Notes: a model not told the origin generated them from the sequence alone. Shown: positions 23,414-33,049, numbered from the stretch's first letter. The stretch is 37,144 nt of DNA from Oscillospiraceae bacterium (GCA_015063585.1 SVTW01000016.1:1-37144), one strand, 5' to 3'. A program made the numbers and translations.

Positions 23414-25234
23414 CTACTGATCGTCGTCAAGCTTGAGGACCGCCATGAATGCCTCGGGGGAAACCTGAACCGAGCCGAGCTGACGCATCTTTTTCTTACC
23501 CTCTTTCTGCTTTTCAAGCAGCTTCTTTTTACGGGTAATGTCGCCGCCGTAGCACTTCGCAAGCACGTCCTTGCGCATTGCCTTTACGGTCTCACGCGCA
23601 ATGACCTTGGTTCCGATCGCTGCCTGGATCGGAACCTCAAAGAGCTGACGCGGAATGTTGTCCTTGAGCTTTTCGGCAATCTTTCTTGCGCGTGCGTACG
23701 CCTTTTCCTCATGCACGATAAAGGAGAGCGCGTCCACCTGCTCGCCGTTGAGCAGGAAATCGAGCTTGACAAGCTTGGAGGGCTCGTAGCCGTGAAGCTC
23801 GTAGTCAAGCGACGCATATCCGCGGGAACGGCTCTTGAGCGCATCGAAAAAGTCGTAGATGATCTCATTGAGCGGCAGATTGTAGTGCAGCTCCACACGT
23901 GTGGGATCGAGATATTTCATATCGATAAAGACACCGCGGCGATTCTGGCAGAGCTCCATGAGTCCGCCAACGTATTCGACAGGGGTGATGACGTTTGCCT
24001 TTACGAGCGGCTCGTATGCCACCTCGATGGTGTCGGGGGAAGGGAAGTTTGTCGGGTTGTCAATGCGTACCGTTTCGCCGTTTTTGAGCTTGATCTCATA
24101 GATAACACTGGGAGCTGTGGTGATCAGATCGAGGTTGAATTCACGCTCCAGACGTTCTTCAATAATCTCCATATGCAAAAGTCCCAAAAATCCGCAACGG
24201 AAGCCAAAGCCGAGCGCGATCGAGGTCTCGGGTTCAAACACGAGCGCCGCGTCGTTGAGCTGGAGCTTCTCCAGCGCCTCGCGGAGATCCTGATAACGTG
24301 CGCCGTCGGCAGGATAAATACCGGCATACACCATCGGCTGTACCGCTTTAAAGCCGGGGAGGGCTTCCTTGGTGGGATTGGCGGCAAGCGTGATGGTATC
24401 CCCGACACGGGTGTCGCCGACACTCTTGATCGAGGCGGTGATATATCCAACCTCACCCGCGCGGAGACAGTCTCCTTTTTTCAGTCCAAAGGGCTCCATC
24501 GTACCAACGTCAACCACGTCAAAGACCGCGCCCGTGCTCATCAGGCGGATCTTATCACCGCTTTTCACCTCGCCGTCCATGACGCGGACGTTAACCACAA
24601 CACCGAGATAGCTGTCATAATAAGAGTCAAAGATCAGTGCCTTGAGAGGCGCGTTCTCATCACCTACGGGCGCGGGAATGTCACGCACGACCGCTTCCAG
24701 CACGTCGTGAATATTCAAGCCGGTTTTGGCAGAGACCGCAGGGCAGCCCTCGGCGGGAATGCCGATCACGTCCTCCACCTCGGTGCGGCAACGCTCAATG
24801 TCGGCGGAGGGGAGGTCGATCTTGTTGATTACGGGAATGATCTCAAGGTTCGCGTCAACGGCAAGATATGCGTTTGCAAGCGTCTGTGCCTCAATGCCCT
24901 GTGTTGCGTCCACCACCAAAAGAGCCCCATCGCAGGCGTTGAGCGAGCGCGAGACCTCATAGTTGAAGTCAACGTGACCGGGGGTGTCGATCAGATTAAA
25001 GGTGTAGACCTCACCGTTATCAGCCTGATAATCGAGCTTGACCGCACGTGCCTTGATCGTGATACCGCGTTCACGTTCAAGATCCATATTATCCAGAATC
25101 TGCTCCTCCATTTCGCGTTGGGAAACCGTTTGCGTATGCTCTAAAATGCGATCGGCAAGCGTAGATTTTCCATGGTCGATATGGGCGATGATGGAGAAGT
25201 TTCGAATATGCTTTTGACGCTCTGACTGTTGCAC
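23414..25234 (-). CDS. lepA: Elongation factor 4 (LepA)
   Basis: The 606-residue GTPase has the LepA order: G1 AHIDHGKST near 17-25, switch II DTPGH near 83-87, NKID, then domains resembling EF-G II, III and V, and the LepA-specific C-terminal domain with [17 protein letters not shown] and [20 protein letters not shown]. LepA acts on ribosomes, affecting initiation and translocation under stress. The GTG at 25234 is preferred: the promoter at 25283-25311 would start transcription near 25276, only nine bases before the first in-frame ATG (25267), and AGGAAAGG lies between ATG and GTG. Its spacing to the GTG (about 14) is long, so the start is not certain. Confidence 0.96.
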   Translation of the reverse strand: MQQSERQKHIRNFSIIAHIDHGKSTLADRILEHTQTVSQREMEEQILDNMDLERERGITIKARAVKLDYQADNGEVYTFNLIDTPGHVDFNYEVSRSLNACDGALLVVDATQGIEAQTLANAYLAVDANLEIIPVINKIDLPSADIERCRTEVEDVIGIPAEGCPAVSAKTGLNIHDVLEAVVRDIPAPVGDENAPLKALIFDSYYDSYLGVVVNVRVMDGEVKSGDKIRLMSTGAVFDVVDVGTMEPFGLKKGDCLRAGEVGYITASIKSVGDTRVGDTITLAANPTKEALPGFKAVQPMVYAGIYPADGARYQDLREALEKLQLNDAALVFEPETSIALGFGFRCGFLGLLHMEIIEERLEREFNLDLITTAPSVIYEIKLKNGETVRIDNPTNFPSPDTIEVAYEPLVKANVITPVEYVGGLMELCQNRRGVFIDMKYLDPTRVELHYNLPLNEIIYDFFDALKSRSRGYASLDYELHGYEPSKLVKLDFLLNGEQVDALSFIVHEEKAYARARKIAEKLKDNIPRQLFEVPIQAAIGTKVIARETVKAMRKDVLAKCYGGDITRKKKLLEKQKEGKKKMRQLGSVQVSPEAFMAVLKLDDDQ

Positions 25235-25282
25235 GTTTGTAAACCGTACCTTTCCTGTAAATATCATTTGAAATTATGATAT

Positions 25283-25311
25283 ATTATACAATATTTTCGT
25301 TGCGCTGACAA
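25283..25311 (-). promoter_or_regulatory. Promoter of lepA
   Basis: Minus strand TTGTCA (25306-25311), 17 bp spacer, TATAAT (25283-25288). It decides the lepA start, because an ATG at 25267 would leave almost no leader. Confidence 0.88.
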
Positions 25312-25393
25312 GGGCTTTGCAATATTTTTCTTTTAAAAAACGTGAAAATCCTTTTTTATAGCAAAATATGTCCTAAAAAACGCAAAACATATC

Positions 25394-25422
25394 TTGAAAA
25401 GAGAGTGGAAATGATATATACT
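25394..25422 (+). promoter_or_regulatory. Promoter of the oxidoreductase gene
   Basis: TTGAAA (25394-25399), 17 bp spacer, TATACT (25417-25422), about 70 bases upstream of the start codon. The flanking region 25312-25393 is A/T-rich with no other feature. Confidence 0.8.
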
Positions 25423-25493
25423 TACCATGAAATCAAGTGTTTTTATAAAATCAGAATTTACTCTTGAAAACGCGAAGAAAGGACTTGATCAAA

Positions 25494-26540
25494 ATGAAAA
25501 AAATGAAGGTTGCGATCGTCGGTTACGGCGGAATGGGCGGTTGGCATGCCAAGAAGCTGCTGGAAAGCGACGTGGCAGAGCTGGCAGGTATTTATGATAT
25601 TGACCCCGCAAGATGTGAGCTGGCAGAGAAGAACGGCATTCACGCATATGCTTCCTTTGAGGAGGTATTGGCAGACACCTCTGTTGAATTGATTACGATT
25701 GCTACCCCGAATGACGTTCACGAGGAGCTTGCCATCGCGGCTATGAACGCGGGTAAAAACGTGATCAGCGAAAAGCCCGTTACCATTACGCTCGAATCTC
25801 TTGAGCGTATGATCGCCGCTTCCGAGCGCAACGGCGTTCGGTTTTCGGTACATCAGAACCGCCGTTGGGATGCAGACTTTTTGGCAATCAAAAAGATCTG
25901 CGATTCGGGAGAGCTCGGAAAAACGATCAGCATTGAGTCGCGCGTACACGGAAGCCGCGGAATCCCCGGCGACTGGAGAGCACAGAAGAAGTGCGGCGGC
26001 GGTATGCTTTACGACTGGGGGATTCATTTGATCGACCAGATCCTGATGATCTTCGGCTTTGCGCCCAAGCGCGTGAACTGTATCTGTGACTATATCACCA
26101 ACAGCGAGTGTGATGACGGCTTCCGCTTGGATATTTATTTTGAAAGCGGTGTTCGCGCATCCGTTGAGGTTGGAACCTATAACTTTATCAATCTGCCGCG
26201 TTGGTATCTGCGCGCAAAGCAGGGTACGGCTTGCATGCAGGATTGGAAAACACCCGTGGATATCGTAAAGTGCGACAAGTGGCAGGAGCTGAATGTTACG
26301 CCGGTTGAAACAGCCGCAGGCTTGACAAAGACGATGGCACCGCGTAATGAATATACCACCGATAACTATCAGGTTGAGATCGAGCCGTCGGACGTACACG
26401 ACTACTACCGCAACTTCATCCGCGCGATCCGCGGTGAGGAGGAGCAGCTGATCACCCATGACCAGATGCGCATGGATCTGAAGGTGATCCTCGCGGCATT
26501 CCGTTCTGCCAAAACAGGAGCCATCGTCGAGATCGAATAA
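25494..26540 (+). CDS. Gfo/Idh/MocA-family oxidoreductase
   Basis: The 348-residue protein has an N-terminal Rossmann fold (VAIVGYGGMGGWHAKKLL, GxGxxG-type at 10-15), the EKPV motif at 93-96 with the conserved Lys, and the C-terminal substrate domain with GGGMLYDWGIHLID (168-181; D174 and H178 match the family's catalytic positions). Members oxidise or reduce sugars, inositols and their derivatives with NAD(P); the substrate cannot be named from sequence. AAAGGA lies before the ATG at 25494. It is monocistronic, with its own promoter and terminator, and no sugar transporter is adjacent. Confidence 0.92.
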   Translation: MKKMKVAIVGYGGMGGWHAKKLLESDVAELAGIYDIDPARCELAEKNGIHAYASFEEVLADTSVELITIATPNDVHEELAIAAMNAGKNVISEKPVTITLESLERMIAASERNGVRFSVHQNRRWDADFLAIKKICDSGELGKTISIESRVHGSRGIPGDWRAQKKCGGGMLYDWGIHLIDQILMIFGFAPKRVNCICDYITNSECDDGFRLDIYFESGVRASVEVGTYNFINLPRWYLRAKQGTACMQDWKTPVDIVKCDKWQELNVTPVETAAGLTKTMAPRNEYTTDNYQVEIEPSDVHDYYRNFIRAIRGEEEQLITHDQMRMDLKVILAAFRSAKTGAIVEIE

Positions 26541-26572
26541 AGCGGTCTTTCGCATTGAAAAAAATATTAGAA

Positions 26573-26599
26573 TCGCCCGCCTCAAAAAGAGACGGGCGA
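26573..26599 (+). terminator. Terminator of the oxidoreductase gene
   Basis: TCGCCCGCCTC pairs with GAGACGGGCGA (one mismatch) around AAAAA. It begins 32 bases after the stop. The downstream tract is A-rich rather than T-rich, so strength is uncertain. Confidence 0.6.
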
Positions 26600-26628
26600 A
26601 AAACTTTGGCTTTTTGGAAACTTTACCG

Positions 26629-26657
26629 TTGCAAATGCGGGAAAAATGTGGTATGAT
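26629..26657 (+). promoter_or_regulatory. Promoter of the pseudo-phosphatase lipoprotein
   Basis: TTGCAA (26629-26634), 17 bp spacer, TATGAT (26652-26657), with GGGAGG upstream of the start codon at 26700. Confidence 0.8.
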
Positions 26658-26699
26658 ATATAAAAGCAAGGTTTTATCTAAAAATGGGAGGTTCGTTCC

Positions 26700-27668
26700 A
26701 TGAAGTTCGGTTATCGGCGTGTTTTTGCTTTGCTGACAGCACTTTTGCTTGCGTTACCGCTTTTTACGGGCTGTATTCGGATCGATAAGCCGCAGCCCGA
26801 CGATATTGTGGTTCTCTTTACTGCCAATATCAACGGTGATCCCAACGCGGGACTCGGTTACGCCGGCTTTGCGTCCTATGTGCGGTATATGGAATCCGAG
26901 ACACCGTACGTTACGCTTGTGGATTGCGGCAATGCCTTCACGGCAGAGCCCGAGGCGGCTTTTCAGCCGCGTGGAAGCGTGGAGTTGATGAACGCGATCG
27001 GCTATGATTTCGCACTGCCGGGTGAGCGCGAATTTGCGTTGGGTGCTGAATCGCTGGCAAGTGAGCTTATCGAGTCGGACGCACGCTATCTTGCGTGCAA
27101 TTTGGAGTTTACGGGAAAGGACGGCACCTGGCTGTCGGCAATCAAGTCCTACGCGATCGTGGATTACTACAACGATATTTCGGTTGCGTTTGTCGGAGTT
27201 TCCTCCCCTTATTCAATCGACGGTGAAAACGAGGGCCTTTCGGAAAACGGTGAGCTTGTTTACAATCTCTGGGGCGGAAAGGACGCGGATGCCTTTTATC
27301 AGACTGTACAGAAAAACGTAAATGCCTGCCGGGATGCGGGCGCAGATTACGTGGTACTGCTTTCCAACCTCGGAGAGGATAATACCGAGGCACCCTATCG
27401 CGCGCTGGATCTGATCCGTGCCACCACGGGAATCGACGCTGTTTTGGACGGCGGCTACGAACGTACGCTTTCCACATACGTAGAACTGAACTATGCGGGG
27501 GAGCGTGTTCTGATGGCTTCGGTTGGAGCGGATTTTTGCGGCTTTGGTAAGCTGCTCATCACGGAAAACGGCCATGTTGACGTGAGCGTGATAACAGACT
27601 ATAAGCACCGTGATTCTGAGATCGCGCTCAAAACGCGCGAAATGCTCGACAAATACGGTGAGCCGTGA
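26700..27668 (+). CDS. Lipoprotein resembling 5'-nucleotidase, metal ligands lost
   Basis: The 322-residue product has a lipoprotein signal (LPLFTGC, Cys25), then a metallophosphatase domain of the UshA/YfkN type. Each family motif can be aligned, yet its ligands differ. FTNDIHG reads FTANING (D to N43, H to N45). VDAGD reads VDCGN (D to N78). GNHE reads GERE (109-110). LSHLG reads LSNLG (H to N223). GGHTH/DGHSH reads DGGYER (250-255, no His). Flanking landmarks are kept (YLACNLEF, VAFVGVSSP, DAVLDGG). The C-terminal 5'-nucleotidase domain is missing, so the protein ends after the first domain. I infer a non-catalytic, cell-surface binding or structural protein. It is transcribed alone and ends before a terminator shared with birA. 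Confidence 0.85.
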   Translation: MKFGYRRVFALLTALLLALPLFTGCIRIDKPQPDDIVVLFTANINGDPNAGLGYAGFASYVRYMESETPYVTLVDCGNAFTAEPEAAFQPRGSVELMNAIGYDFALPGEREFALGAESLASELIESDARYLACNLEFTGKDGTWLSAIKSYAIVDYYNDISVAFVGVSSPYSIDGENEGLSENGELVYNLWGGKDADAFYQTVQKNVNACRDAGADYVVLLSNLGEDNTEAPYRALDLIRATTGIDAVLDGGYERTLSTYVELNYAGERVLMASVGADFCGFGKLLITENGHVDVSVITDYKHRDSEIALKTREMLDKYGEP

Positions 27669-27703
27669 TTTGGCACGTGTGCTGAGTTGCGTCAGAAAAC
27701 GAA

Positions 27704-27739
27704 AGAGGCTGCCTCAATTTGCGGTTTGAGACAGCCTCT
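27704..27739. terminator. Bidirectional terminator between lipoprotein and birA
   Basis: AGAGGCTG pairs with CAGCCTCT, and after one mismatch CTCAA pairs with TTGAG. It lies between convergent stop codons (27668 and 27761). Confidence 0.8.
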
Positions 27740-27760
27740 CCTGTTTTCAGGAGCGGGGGT

Positions 27761-28549
27761 TTATGGATTGCAAACGCGGAGGCTGATTTCACCGGTTCGA
27801 AGCGTTTGTGTCACGCCGGCATCTGAGCGCACCGATAAGCCGCCGTTGGCATCAATGTCAAGCGCGATGCCGTGTTCTACCTGCCCCTCGCGCGTCCAAG
27901 CAACGCGCTTACCGATCACAAGCGAATGAGCGCGGTAATCGGCAAGCCAGGAGCGGTCGGTAGGGTCTTGCAAAAAGGGATTCAGCTCGCGCAGGATCTG
28001 AGCAAGCAGGTCGGCGCGTGAGACACCGCTTGCCATCAGTGAGCCGGCGATGGCGGAAAGCTCCTCGGGGAACGCCTCGGTGGAGAGGTTGACGCCGATT
28101 CCCAGAATGAAGCGCGGGGGCGTATTGCCCGCAAAGATCGATTCGGCAAGGATCCCACAGATCTTTTTGCCGCCAAGATAGAGGTCGTTGACCCATTTGA
28201 TCGAAACCTGCATTCCGGTCAGCGAACGGATCGCGTGCATCACGGCAACCGCCGCCGCGCCCGTAACCGTTACGGCGTCTGCGGGGGAGGCACTCGACTC
28301 GTAGAGCAGGCTGAAATAGAGCCCTGTTCCGGCGGGCGAGAAAAAGCCGCGCCCCATGCGTCCGCGCCCCGCGGTTTGTGTGTCCGCCGCGATCACGGCA
28401 GGAAGCGGGACCGACGTGGCGGCAAGTCTGCGGGCTTCGGAATTGGTGGAGTCAAGCGAGGAATGGACAAAGATGGAAAAGAATGGATCCAAGTCTCCGA
28501 GCGAACGGCGCAAGGAGGCTTCCGAGAGCATATCGGTGGGCGCAGGCAC
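27761..28549 (-). CDS. birA: Biotin--[acetyl-CoA-carboxylase] ligase
   Basis: The catalytic domain is clear: STNSEARRLA near 34-43, the biotin-AMP loop GRGRMGRGFFSP (61-72), KWVNDLYLGGKKICGILAE (118-136), and LGIGVNLS; a C-terminal SH3-like cap ends the protein. BirA attaches biotin to biotin carboxyl carrier protein. At about 262 residues it lacks the N-terminal DNA-binding domain, so it is a ligase only. The start is uncertain: a GTG at 28549 has GAAAGG 13 bases before it, while an ATG at 28531 has no ribosome site. The longer open frame upstream is antisense to the RluA-type gene and not credible. Confidence 0.9.
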   Translation of the reverse strand: MPAPTDMLSEASLRRSLGDLDPFFSIFVHSSLDSTNSEARRLAATSVPLPAVIAADTQTAGRGRMGRGFFSPAGTGLYFSLLYESSASPADAVTVTGAAAVAVMHAIRSLTGMQVSIKWVNDLYLGGKKICGILAESIFAGNTPPRFILGIGVNLSTEAFPEELSAIAGSLMASGVSRADLLAQILRELNPFLQDPTDRSWLADYRAHSLVIGKRVAWTREGQVEHGIALDIDANGGLSVRSDAGVTQTLRTGEISLRVCNP

Positions 28550-28600
28550 GGGTGGGTCACCGCCTTTCTGATTTTGGAATATGGATAGGAGAGAAGCAGA

Positions 28601-29239
28601 ATGGAAAATCTGGAGATTTTGTTTGAAGATGAATCGGTTACGGTTGCCGTAAAGCCGCCCGCGCTTTTGTCGGAACGTGCCGAGGGGGGCAACGGCTTTG
28701 CCGATCGGTTGGCGGCGCGCAATCCCAACGGATACGTTGGTGTGATCCACCGTCTGGACCGCGGAGTGGGGGGCGTTATGGTGTATGCCAGAACACCGAT
28801 CGCCGCCGCGCGCTTGTCTGCCGACGTGCAGGCACACCGATTTGAAAAGGAGTATCTTGCGTGGCTGCACGGAAGACCGCAAAGCGATGCCTCAACGCTC
28901 CGAGATCTGCTTTTTCATGACCGCATGAAAAACAAAACATTTGTGGTGGAGCGCACGCGAAAGGGCGTAAAGGAAGCGGTTTTGGACTACACCGTGATAG
29001 GCGAGCGCACCGATTCGGCGGGGGAGACGAACACCTTGGTGAAGGTTCGCTTGCACACCGGGCGCACGCATCAGATCCGCGTGCAGTTTTCGCATCGGGG
29101 GCATCCGCTTTTGGGAGACGGAAAATACGGCGCGCGCGGTGACCGTTGTCCAATCGCGTTGTTTTGCCACCGCATCGCGTTTTATCATCCGATCACGCAT
29201 GAATATCTTTCGTTTACGCGGGAATGGGAAAACGCATAG
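28601..29239 (+). CDS. RluA-family pseudouridine synthase
   Basis: The 212-residue protein is a bare RluA catalytic domain without an S4 domain. The catalytic motif HRLDRGVGGVMVYART starts at 50, with Asp53 as nucleophile. FEKEYLAWLHG, LHTGRTHQIRVQFSHRGHPL and GDGKYG are further family motifs. It isomerises uridine in rRNA or tRNA; the target site cannot be told from sequence. AGGAG precedes the ATG. It is divergent from birA with only about 50 bases between, and ends at a family-H hairpin. Confidence 0.92.
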   Translation: MENLEILFEDESVTVAVKPPALLSERAEGGNGFADRLAARNPNGYVGVIHRLDRGVGGVMVYARTPIAAARLSADVQAHRFEKEYLAWLHGRPQSDASTLRDLLFHDRMKNKTFVVERTRKGVKEAVLDYTVIGERTDSAGETNTLVKVRLHTGRTHQIRVQFSHRGHPLLGDGKYGARGDRCPIALFCHRIAFYHPITHEYLSFTREWENA

Positions 29240-29255
29240 AGCCCGATTTCAAAGC

Positions 29256-29301
29256 GGGGGGTGAGATGCAAATGCAAGCTGCATTTGTCTCACCCCTTTT
29301 T
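29256..29301. terminator. Hairpin, family H copy 2
   Basis: GGGGTGAGATGCAAATGCA pairs with TGCATTTGTCTCACCCC; the left arm has two extra bases, forming a bulge. It begins 16 bases after the RluA-type stop and ends in TTTTT before the convergent surface-protein gene. Confidence 0.85.
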
Positions 29302-29311
29302 GATATCCGGT

Positions 29312-32300
29312 TCAATCGGTTTTGGGATCTGCCCCGTCACCGTTCTCGTCGACCGTGTTTGCGTCGGTTTCGTTCATGCTTTCCCTGTTTGCGCCGTCGC
29401 CGTTTTGTTCACATGGCGAATCGGTGCTCTCGGTGGACGTAAGAGGCTTTTTCATTTCGTTTTTGGGAAGCTCCGCCATCTTCTTCCGCTTTTTACGTCG
29501 ACGGAGAATCAGGATCAGCGCAACGGTTGCCGCCGCGATCAGCAGGAAGGCTCCGCCGGCAATGCCGAGGAAAAGATAAAATGCCGAGCGATCGGGAGTG
29601 AAGGTGTTGGGATCGGTGAGCTTTTTGGAGAATACAGCCTCAAAGACCAATTCACGCGTCTCACCGTACGCAATTGTGGGAACTTCGGGAGACCAACCCG
29701 TGAAGGTATAGGTGTAGAGCTCGTCGGGAGCTTTTGTGGGGGCTTCGGGAAGCCCGATCTCCTCGCCGCTTCCGTATTGTGCCGTGTGGATCACCTTGCC
29801 GTCAACCAAGAAGCTGACATTGTAGACGATCTTTTTCACCGTCAGCTCCAGCGTTGCCGCACTGCTTGGCATCCGAAAGGCACCGGTGACGGGCACCTCT
29901 GTGCCGTCCGGCAAAATCAGCTTTGCCGCCGTGATCTCGTATCCGAATTCACAGCCGATCTGCGACAGCAGGATCTCGATCCCGCTTTCAGCAAACCGGG
30001 GGAGCTTGGAGAGGTTTACGGGCTCGTTTGCCGAAACCGTGAGCTTATGGACGTCGGAAACGCGGAAGCTGACCTCACCCGAGATCGCAATGCTGTTTTC
30101 GGTGAGCATCGACCAACCGTCGGTTCCTTGTATATAGCCCACAAGCTGACCGCCGCTCTCATTGGTAAGGATCTGCAGGGTAGCCTGCACCGCAATGGGT
30201 TCCTTGCCGCCTGCACTGTTAAGATACCCGATTTGATAGAGTATTGAGCCGTTGTCGCCCGACTGCGACAGAATTCCGATCTCCCGTGCGCGCGAGGCAA
30301 TGAGCGTGGGGAGCTGGTCGGGCTTGATCGTCAATGAGAAGGTGCTCCAACGGATCGAGAGCGCTTTTTGATTTGCCAGCGCATAGATCGCCGCCTCGCG
30401 GATATCCGCGCGTTTGCCGGTTGCCTCTACCGTGATCTGTTCGTCCTCGTGGATTATGTTTAAAGGCATGCCAAATTCATCGATTGCAAGTTGGATCTCA
30501 CCGAATCGGGCGGTATAGGTGACGTCACAGGTGACCTCTGCGATGTCGCGGTCCCAACCGATAAATTCGTAGATCCGATCACTCGGTGCTTTCGTAGGAA
30601 TGCCGTCAAAGGACGGAACCGCCCCATAGGGGAGCGTGTCTGTTTTGGTCGTGTCGCCTGCGATCCACGTCACGGTATAGGTGCGCGGTGTGGCGATAAA
30701 GGATGCCGTATAGGTCACATCCTGCGTCACAGGGGCGAGATCCTTATCCCAACCCGAGAAGGTGTAGGAAAAGGCTGCGTCGGTTTCCTTTACGGTGGGC
30801 AGGGGAGATGTGGGAAGGGCACCATACGGAAGACTCTGCAGCTCGGTTTTGCCGTCCAGAATCCACGTTACGCTGTAGAATCGCGGGGATTCCGAATAAT
30901 TTGCGTAAAGGCTCATGTCTGCGACTGCGCGCAATTCAGAGGGGGCTTCTCCGTTCGGGAGGATCCACCCCAGAAACTGATAGTGGCAGCGCTCGTCCGA
31001 GGGACGATTTTGAACGTCTGTCGTTCCGCGGTAAGAGAAGGGCGTTCCGTATTCCAAGGTCTGACTGTCGATCAGCGTTTTTCCGTCTGCGCTGTAAAAG
31101 GAAATGGTTTTCAGGTTTGAGATCGATACGTTGCGGGTAACGGACTGCTTGAGTGTCAGGACCTCGCTTTTTCCGCGCGCCTCGCGTTTTTTCAGCTCTT
31201 TGTTGCGAAGATCCTCCGCAACGGCACGCAAGCGTTCGTCAAGCTTCGGTGCGTCCGGCTCCTCTCCGGGGAGGGGGGCAAAAGCAACCGTGTCGGGCTC
31301 CTCAACCACGGGGGGAGCCGTCGGTTCAACGGGAACGGCTTGCAATCCAAACTCGGCGAGCGTCGGCTTATCATGCACTTCTTCAAAGGTGGGGCGGTCG
31401 ATCTGCTCTACCTTATCTACCTTTGCAACCTCGTCCTTCGGCATCAAAACACCGCCGGGGCTTGCGCTGTTACGGTCTGTAAGCTGCTGGCAGGCTTCCA
31501 CGGCAGAGCCGACGGTGACACCTGAAACTACAGTGTTGGAGTTGATGCTTTCGCTGTCGTCCAATGCCGCCTGTGTGTAGTAAAGCTGACCGATAAACTG
31601 GCGGAAATGCTCCAGCTTTCCGCGGCGGCTCAGCTCGGTGATCACGGCAGCCTTGTCGGTCAAACGCTTGAGCGCGGTATAAAGCTTATCGAACTGTGTT
31701 ACGATCGCGTTGTAATTTGCGGTGTAATACTGATAGAGTGCGGTCAGGCGCGCGTGCTCAGAGCCATACGAAGCGGAGCGGAGCTCGGCATATGCCTGCA
31801 TCAAACGGCGCAATTCGTTGGTGGAGTCTCCCGCGTTGTTGATGTCACTTTCGGAGCAGCCCGCAAGGATCAGCTCTTTTTTACCGTTGACCACCTGCGT
31901 GACCGTATTTCCCATGAGAGAGGCATAGAGCTGCCAACCATGGCTGTCGCTGACGAAAAGGGTGTCGAGAATGGCAAGCTTTTCCTTGATCGGTGCGATT
32001 TTGGACAGATATGCCTGATACGCAAGATATTTCGTTTGCATATCGTCGGTCATAAATTCCTGATAAGCCCAATACTGTTGCCATGCCTCGTATGCCTCAA
32101 GCTTTGCAAGATAGCGGTCGTACTGTGCCTTTTGCTGTGTGTAATCCGCATATGCCTTGTCATAGGCGGGCTTATCGATCTCCGCGTACTGCTTGTATGC
32201 GTCTGCCGCTTCGAGATATGCCTCATATGCCAGCCGCTTGTTTTTTGCGTCGGTGTAGGCGGCGAATGCCGTTTCATAGGCTTGCAGTTCGGTCAGGGCA

Positions 32301-32851
32301 GCGGAGGCTTGGGTATACGTAAGTGTCAGCAAGGTGTCCACCGCGTCGGCGGGGATCGTTGCGTTCCATGTAAAATCTACTTTTATTTTAAAGTCACCCG
32401 AGTAAAAAAGCTGATCAAATTCGCAAACGTACTGCCCGTTTTTCAACGTAAAGGTACTGCTTTTCCCATCAATGGTGGCAAGGGTTGGGATCCATTCCAC
32501 CACAGTCGCGTTTGCGGCGGTGTAGGAATAAGCGGGCAGGGACACCGAGAGACGTCCGAGATCCCCGTTGTATTTGGTTGCAAGAAGGCTGTCGGGAATC
32601 GCGTTGTTATATATAAAGGAAATGCCTGAGAAGCCGTCAAGATACGCGGCTTCGTTTGGCGACGGTGTCTCGCCAAAGAGCTGTTCAAAAAGGGAGGAGG
32701 CGGGTATTGTCTGGTTGGTCTTTACGCCGTCTATTCCAAAATCAAGCGAGGTGTCCGCCGAGGCTTGCGTTGCCGTCAGTCCGAGCAGAGCGGCAATGCA
32801 GAGCAACAGCGCCGTGCCGACGATCGCCGAGCGTTTCAAAAAAATTTTCAT
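29312..32851 (-). CDS. Large surface protein with InlB-type B-repeats
   Basis: The 1179-residue protein starts with a Sec signal peptide (cleavage near ATQASA-D, 33). Residues 185-285 are an unusually Tyr/Ala/Lys/Gln-rich helical stretch (AYADYTQQKAQYDRYLAKLE) likely to form a coiled coil. Four InlB B-repeat-like units follow at about 580-652, 658-719, 723-783 and 1008-1074, each with a YxVTW-type strand, a SLPYG or equivalent turn, FxGW and a final YTAxF. A membrane helix lies at 1091-1117 and is followed by RRRKKRKKM and an acidic, Asn-rich cytosolic tail, so it is membrane-anchored rather than sortase-linked. Adhesion or envelope structure is plausible. AAGGAG precedes the ATG at 32851. 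It has its own promoter, divergent from the SPFH gene. Confidence 0.85.
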   Translation of the reverse strand: MKIFLKRSAIVGTALLLCIAALLGLTATQASADTSLDFGIDGVKTNQTIPASSLFEQLFGETPSPNEAAYLDGFSGISFIYNNAIPDSLLATKYNGDLGRLSVSLPAYSYTAANATVVEWIPTLATIDGKSSTFTLKNGQYVCEFDQLFYSGDFKIKVDFTWNATIPADAVDTLLTLTYTQASAALTELQAYETAFAAYTDAKNKRLAYEAYLEAADAYKQYAEIDKPAYDKAYADYTQQKAQYDRYLAKLEAYEAWQQYWAYQEFMTDDMQTKYLAYQAYLSKIAPIKEKLAILDTLFVSDSHGWQLYASLMGNTVTQVVNGKKELILAGCSESDINNAGDSTNELRRLMQAYAELRSASYGSEHARLTALYQYYTANYNAIVTQFDKLYTALKRLTDKAAVITELSRRGKLEHFRQFIGQLYYTQAALDDSESINSNTVVSGVTVGSAVEACQQLTDRNSASPGGVLMPKDEVAKVDKVEQIDRPTFEEVHDKPTLAEFGLQAVPVEPTAPPVVEEPDTVAFAPLPGEEPDAPKLDERLRAVAEDLRNKELKKREARGKSEVLTLKQSVTRNVSISNLKTISFYSADGKTLIDSQTLEYGTPFSYRGTTDVQNRPSDERCHYQFLGWILPNGEAPSELRAVADMSLYANYSESPRFYSVTWILDGKTELQSLPYGALPTSPLPTVKETDAAFSYTFSGWDKDLAPVTQDVTYTASFIATPRTYTVTWIAGDTTKTDTLPYGAVPSFDGIPTKAPSDRIYEFIGWDRDIAEVTCDVTYTARFGEIQLAIDEFGMPLNIIHEDEQITVEATGKRADIREAAIYALANQKALSIRWSTFSLTIKPDQLPTLIASRAREIGILSQSGDNGSILYQIGYLNSAGGKEPIAVQATLQILTNESGGQLVGYIQGTDGWSMLTENSIAISGEVSFRVSDVHKLTVSANEPVNLSKLPRFAESGIEILLSQIGCEFGYEITAAKLILPDGTEVPVTGAFRMPSSAATLELTVKKIVYNVSFLVDGKVIHTAQYGSGEEIGLPEAPTKAPDELYTYTFTGWSPEVPTIAYGETRELVFEAVFSKKLTDPNTFTPDRSAFYLFLGIAGGAFLLIAAATVALILILRRRKKRKKMAELPKNEMKKPLTSTESTDSPCEQNGDGANRESMNETDANTVDENGDGADPKTD

Positions 32852-32933
32852 GCAGAGTTCTCCTTTTATCAATGGACAGAGTGGGGACACAAGCGGTCGC
32901 ATCCACTCGGAATATGTCTGTAAATCTTTCTTT

Positions 32934-32962
32934 ATCATACCATATTGCGCGCGGAAAGTCAA
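32934..32962 (-). promoter_or_regulatory. Promoter of the large surface protein
   Basis: Minus strand TTGACT (32957-32962), 17 bp spacer, TATGAT (32934-32939), with a leader of about 75 bases. Confidence 0.85.
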
Positions 32963-33049
32963 GAGTTTCCGATCAAGGAGCGGTCAATTGGAAGAAATTG
33001 TTTTGTTTGTTAACAAAATGTAAATAATGAGAAAGTTTTAAATAATCTA

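Noticed and set aside
23294..25144. A 616-codon open frame antisense to lepA
   Set aside because: LepA is intact on the minus strand; the antisense frame has no ribosome site and crosses the terminator hairpin.
25267..25267. ATG at 25267 as the lepA start
   Set aside because: The predicted transcript begins only about nine bases before it, and the ribosome-binding sequence lies after it.
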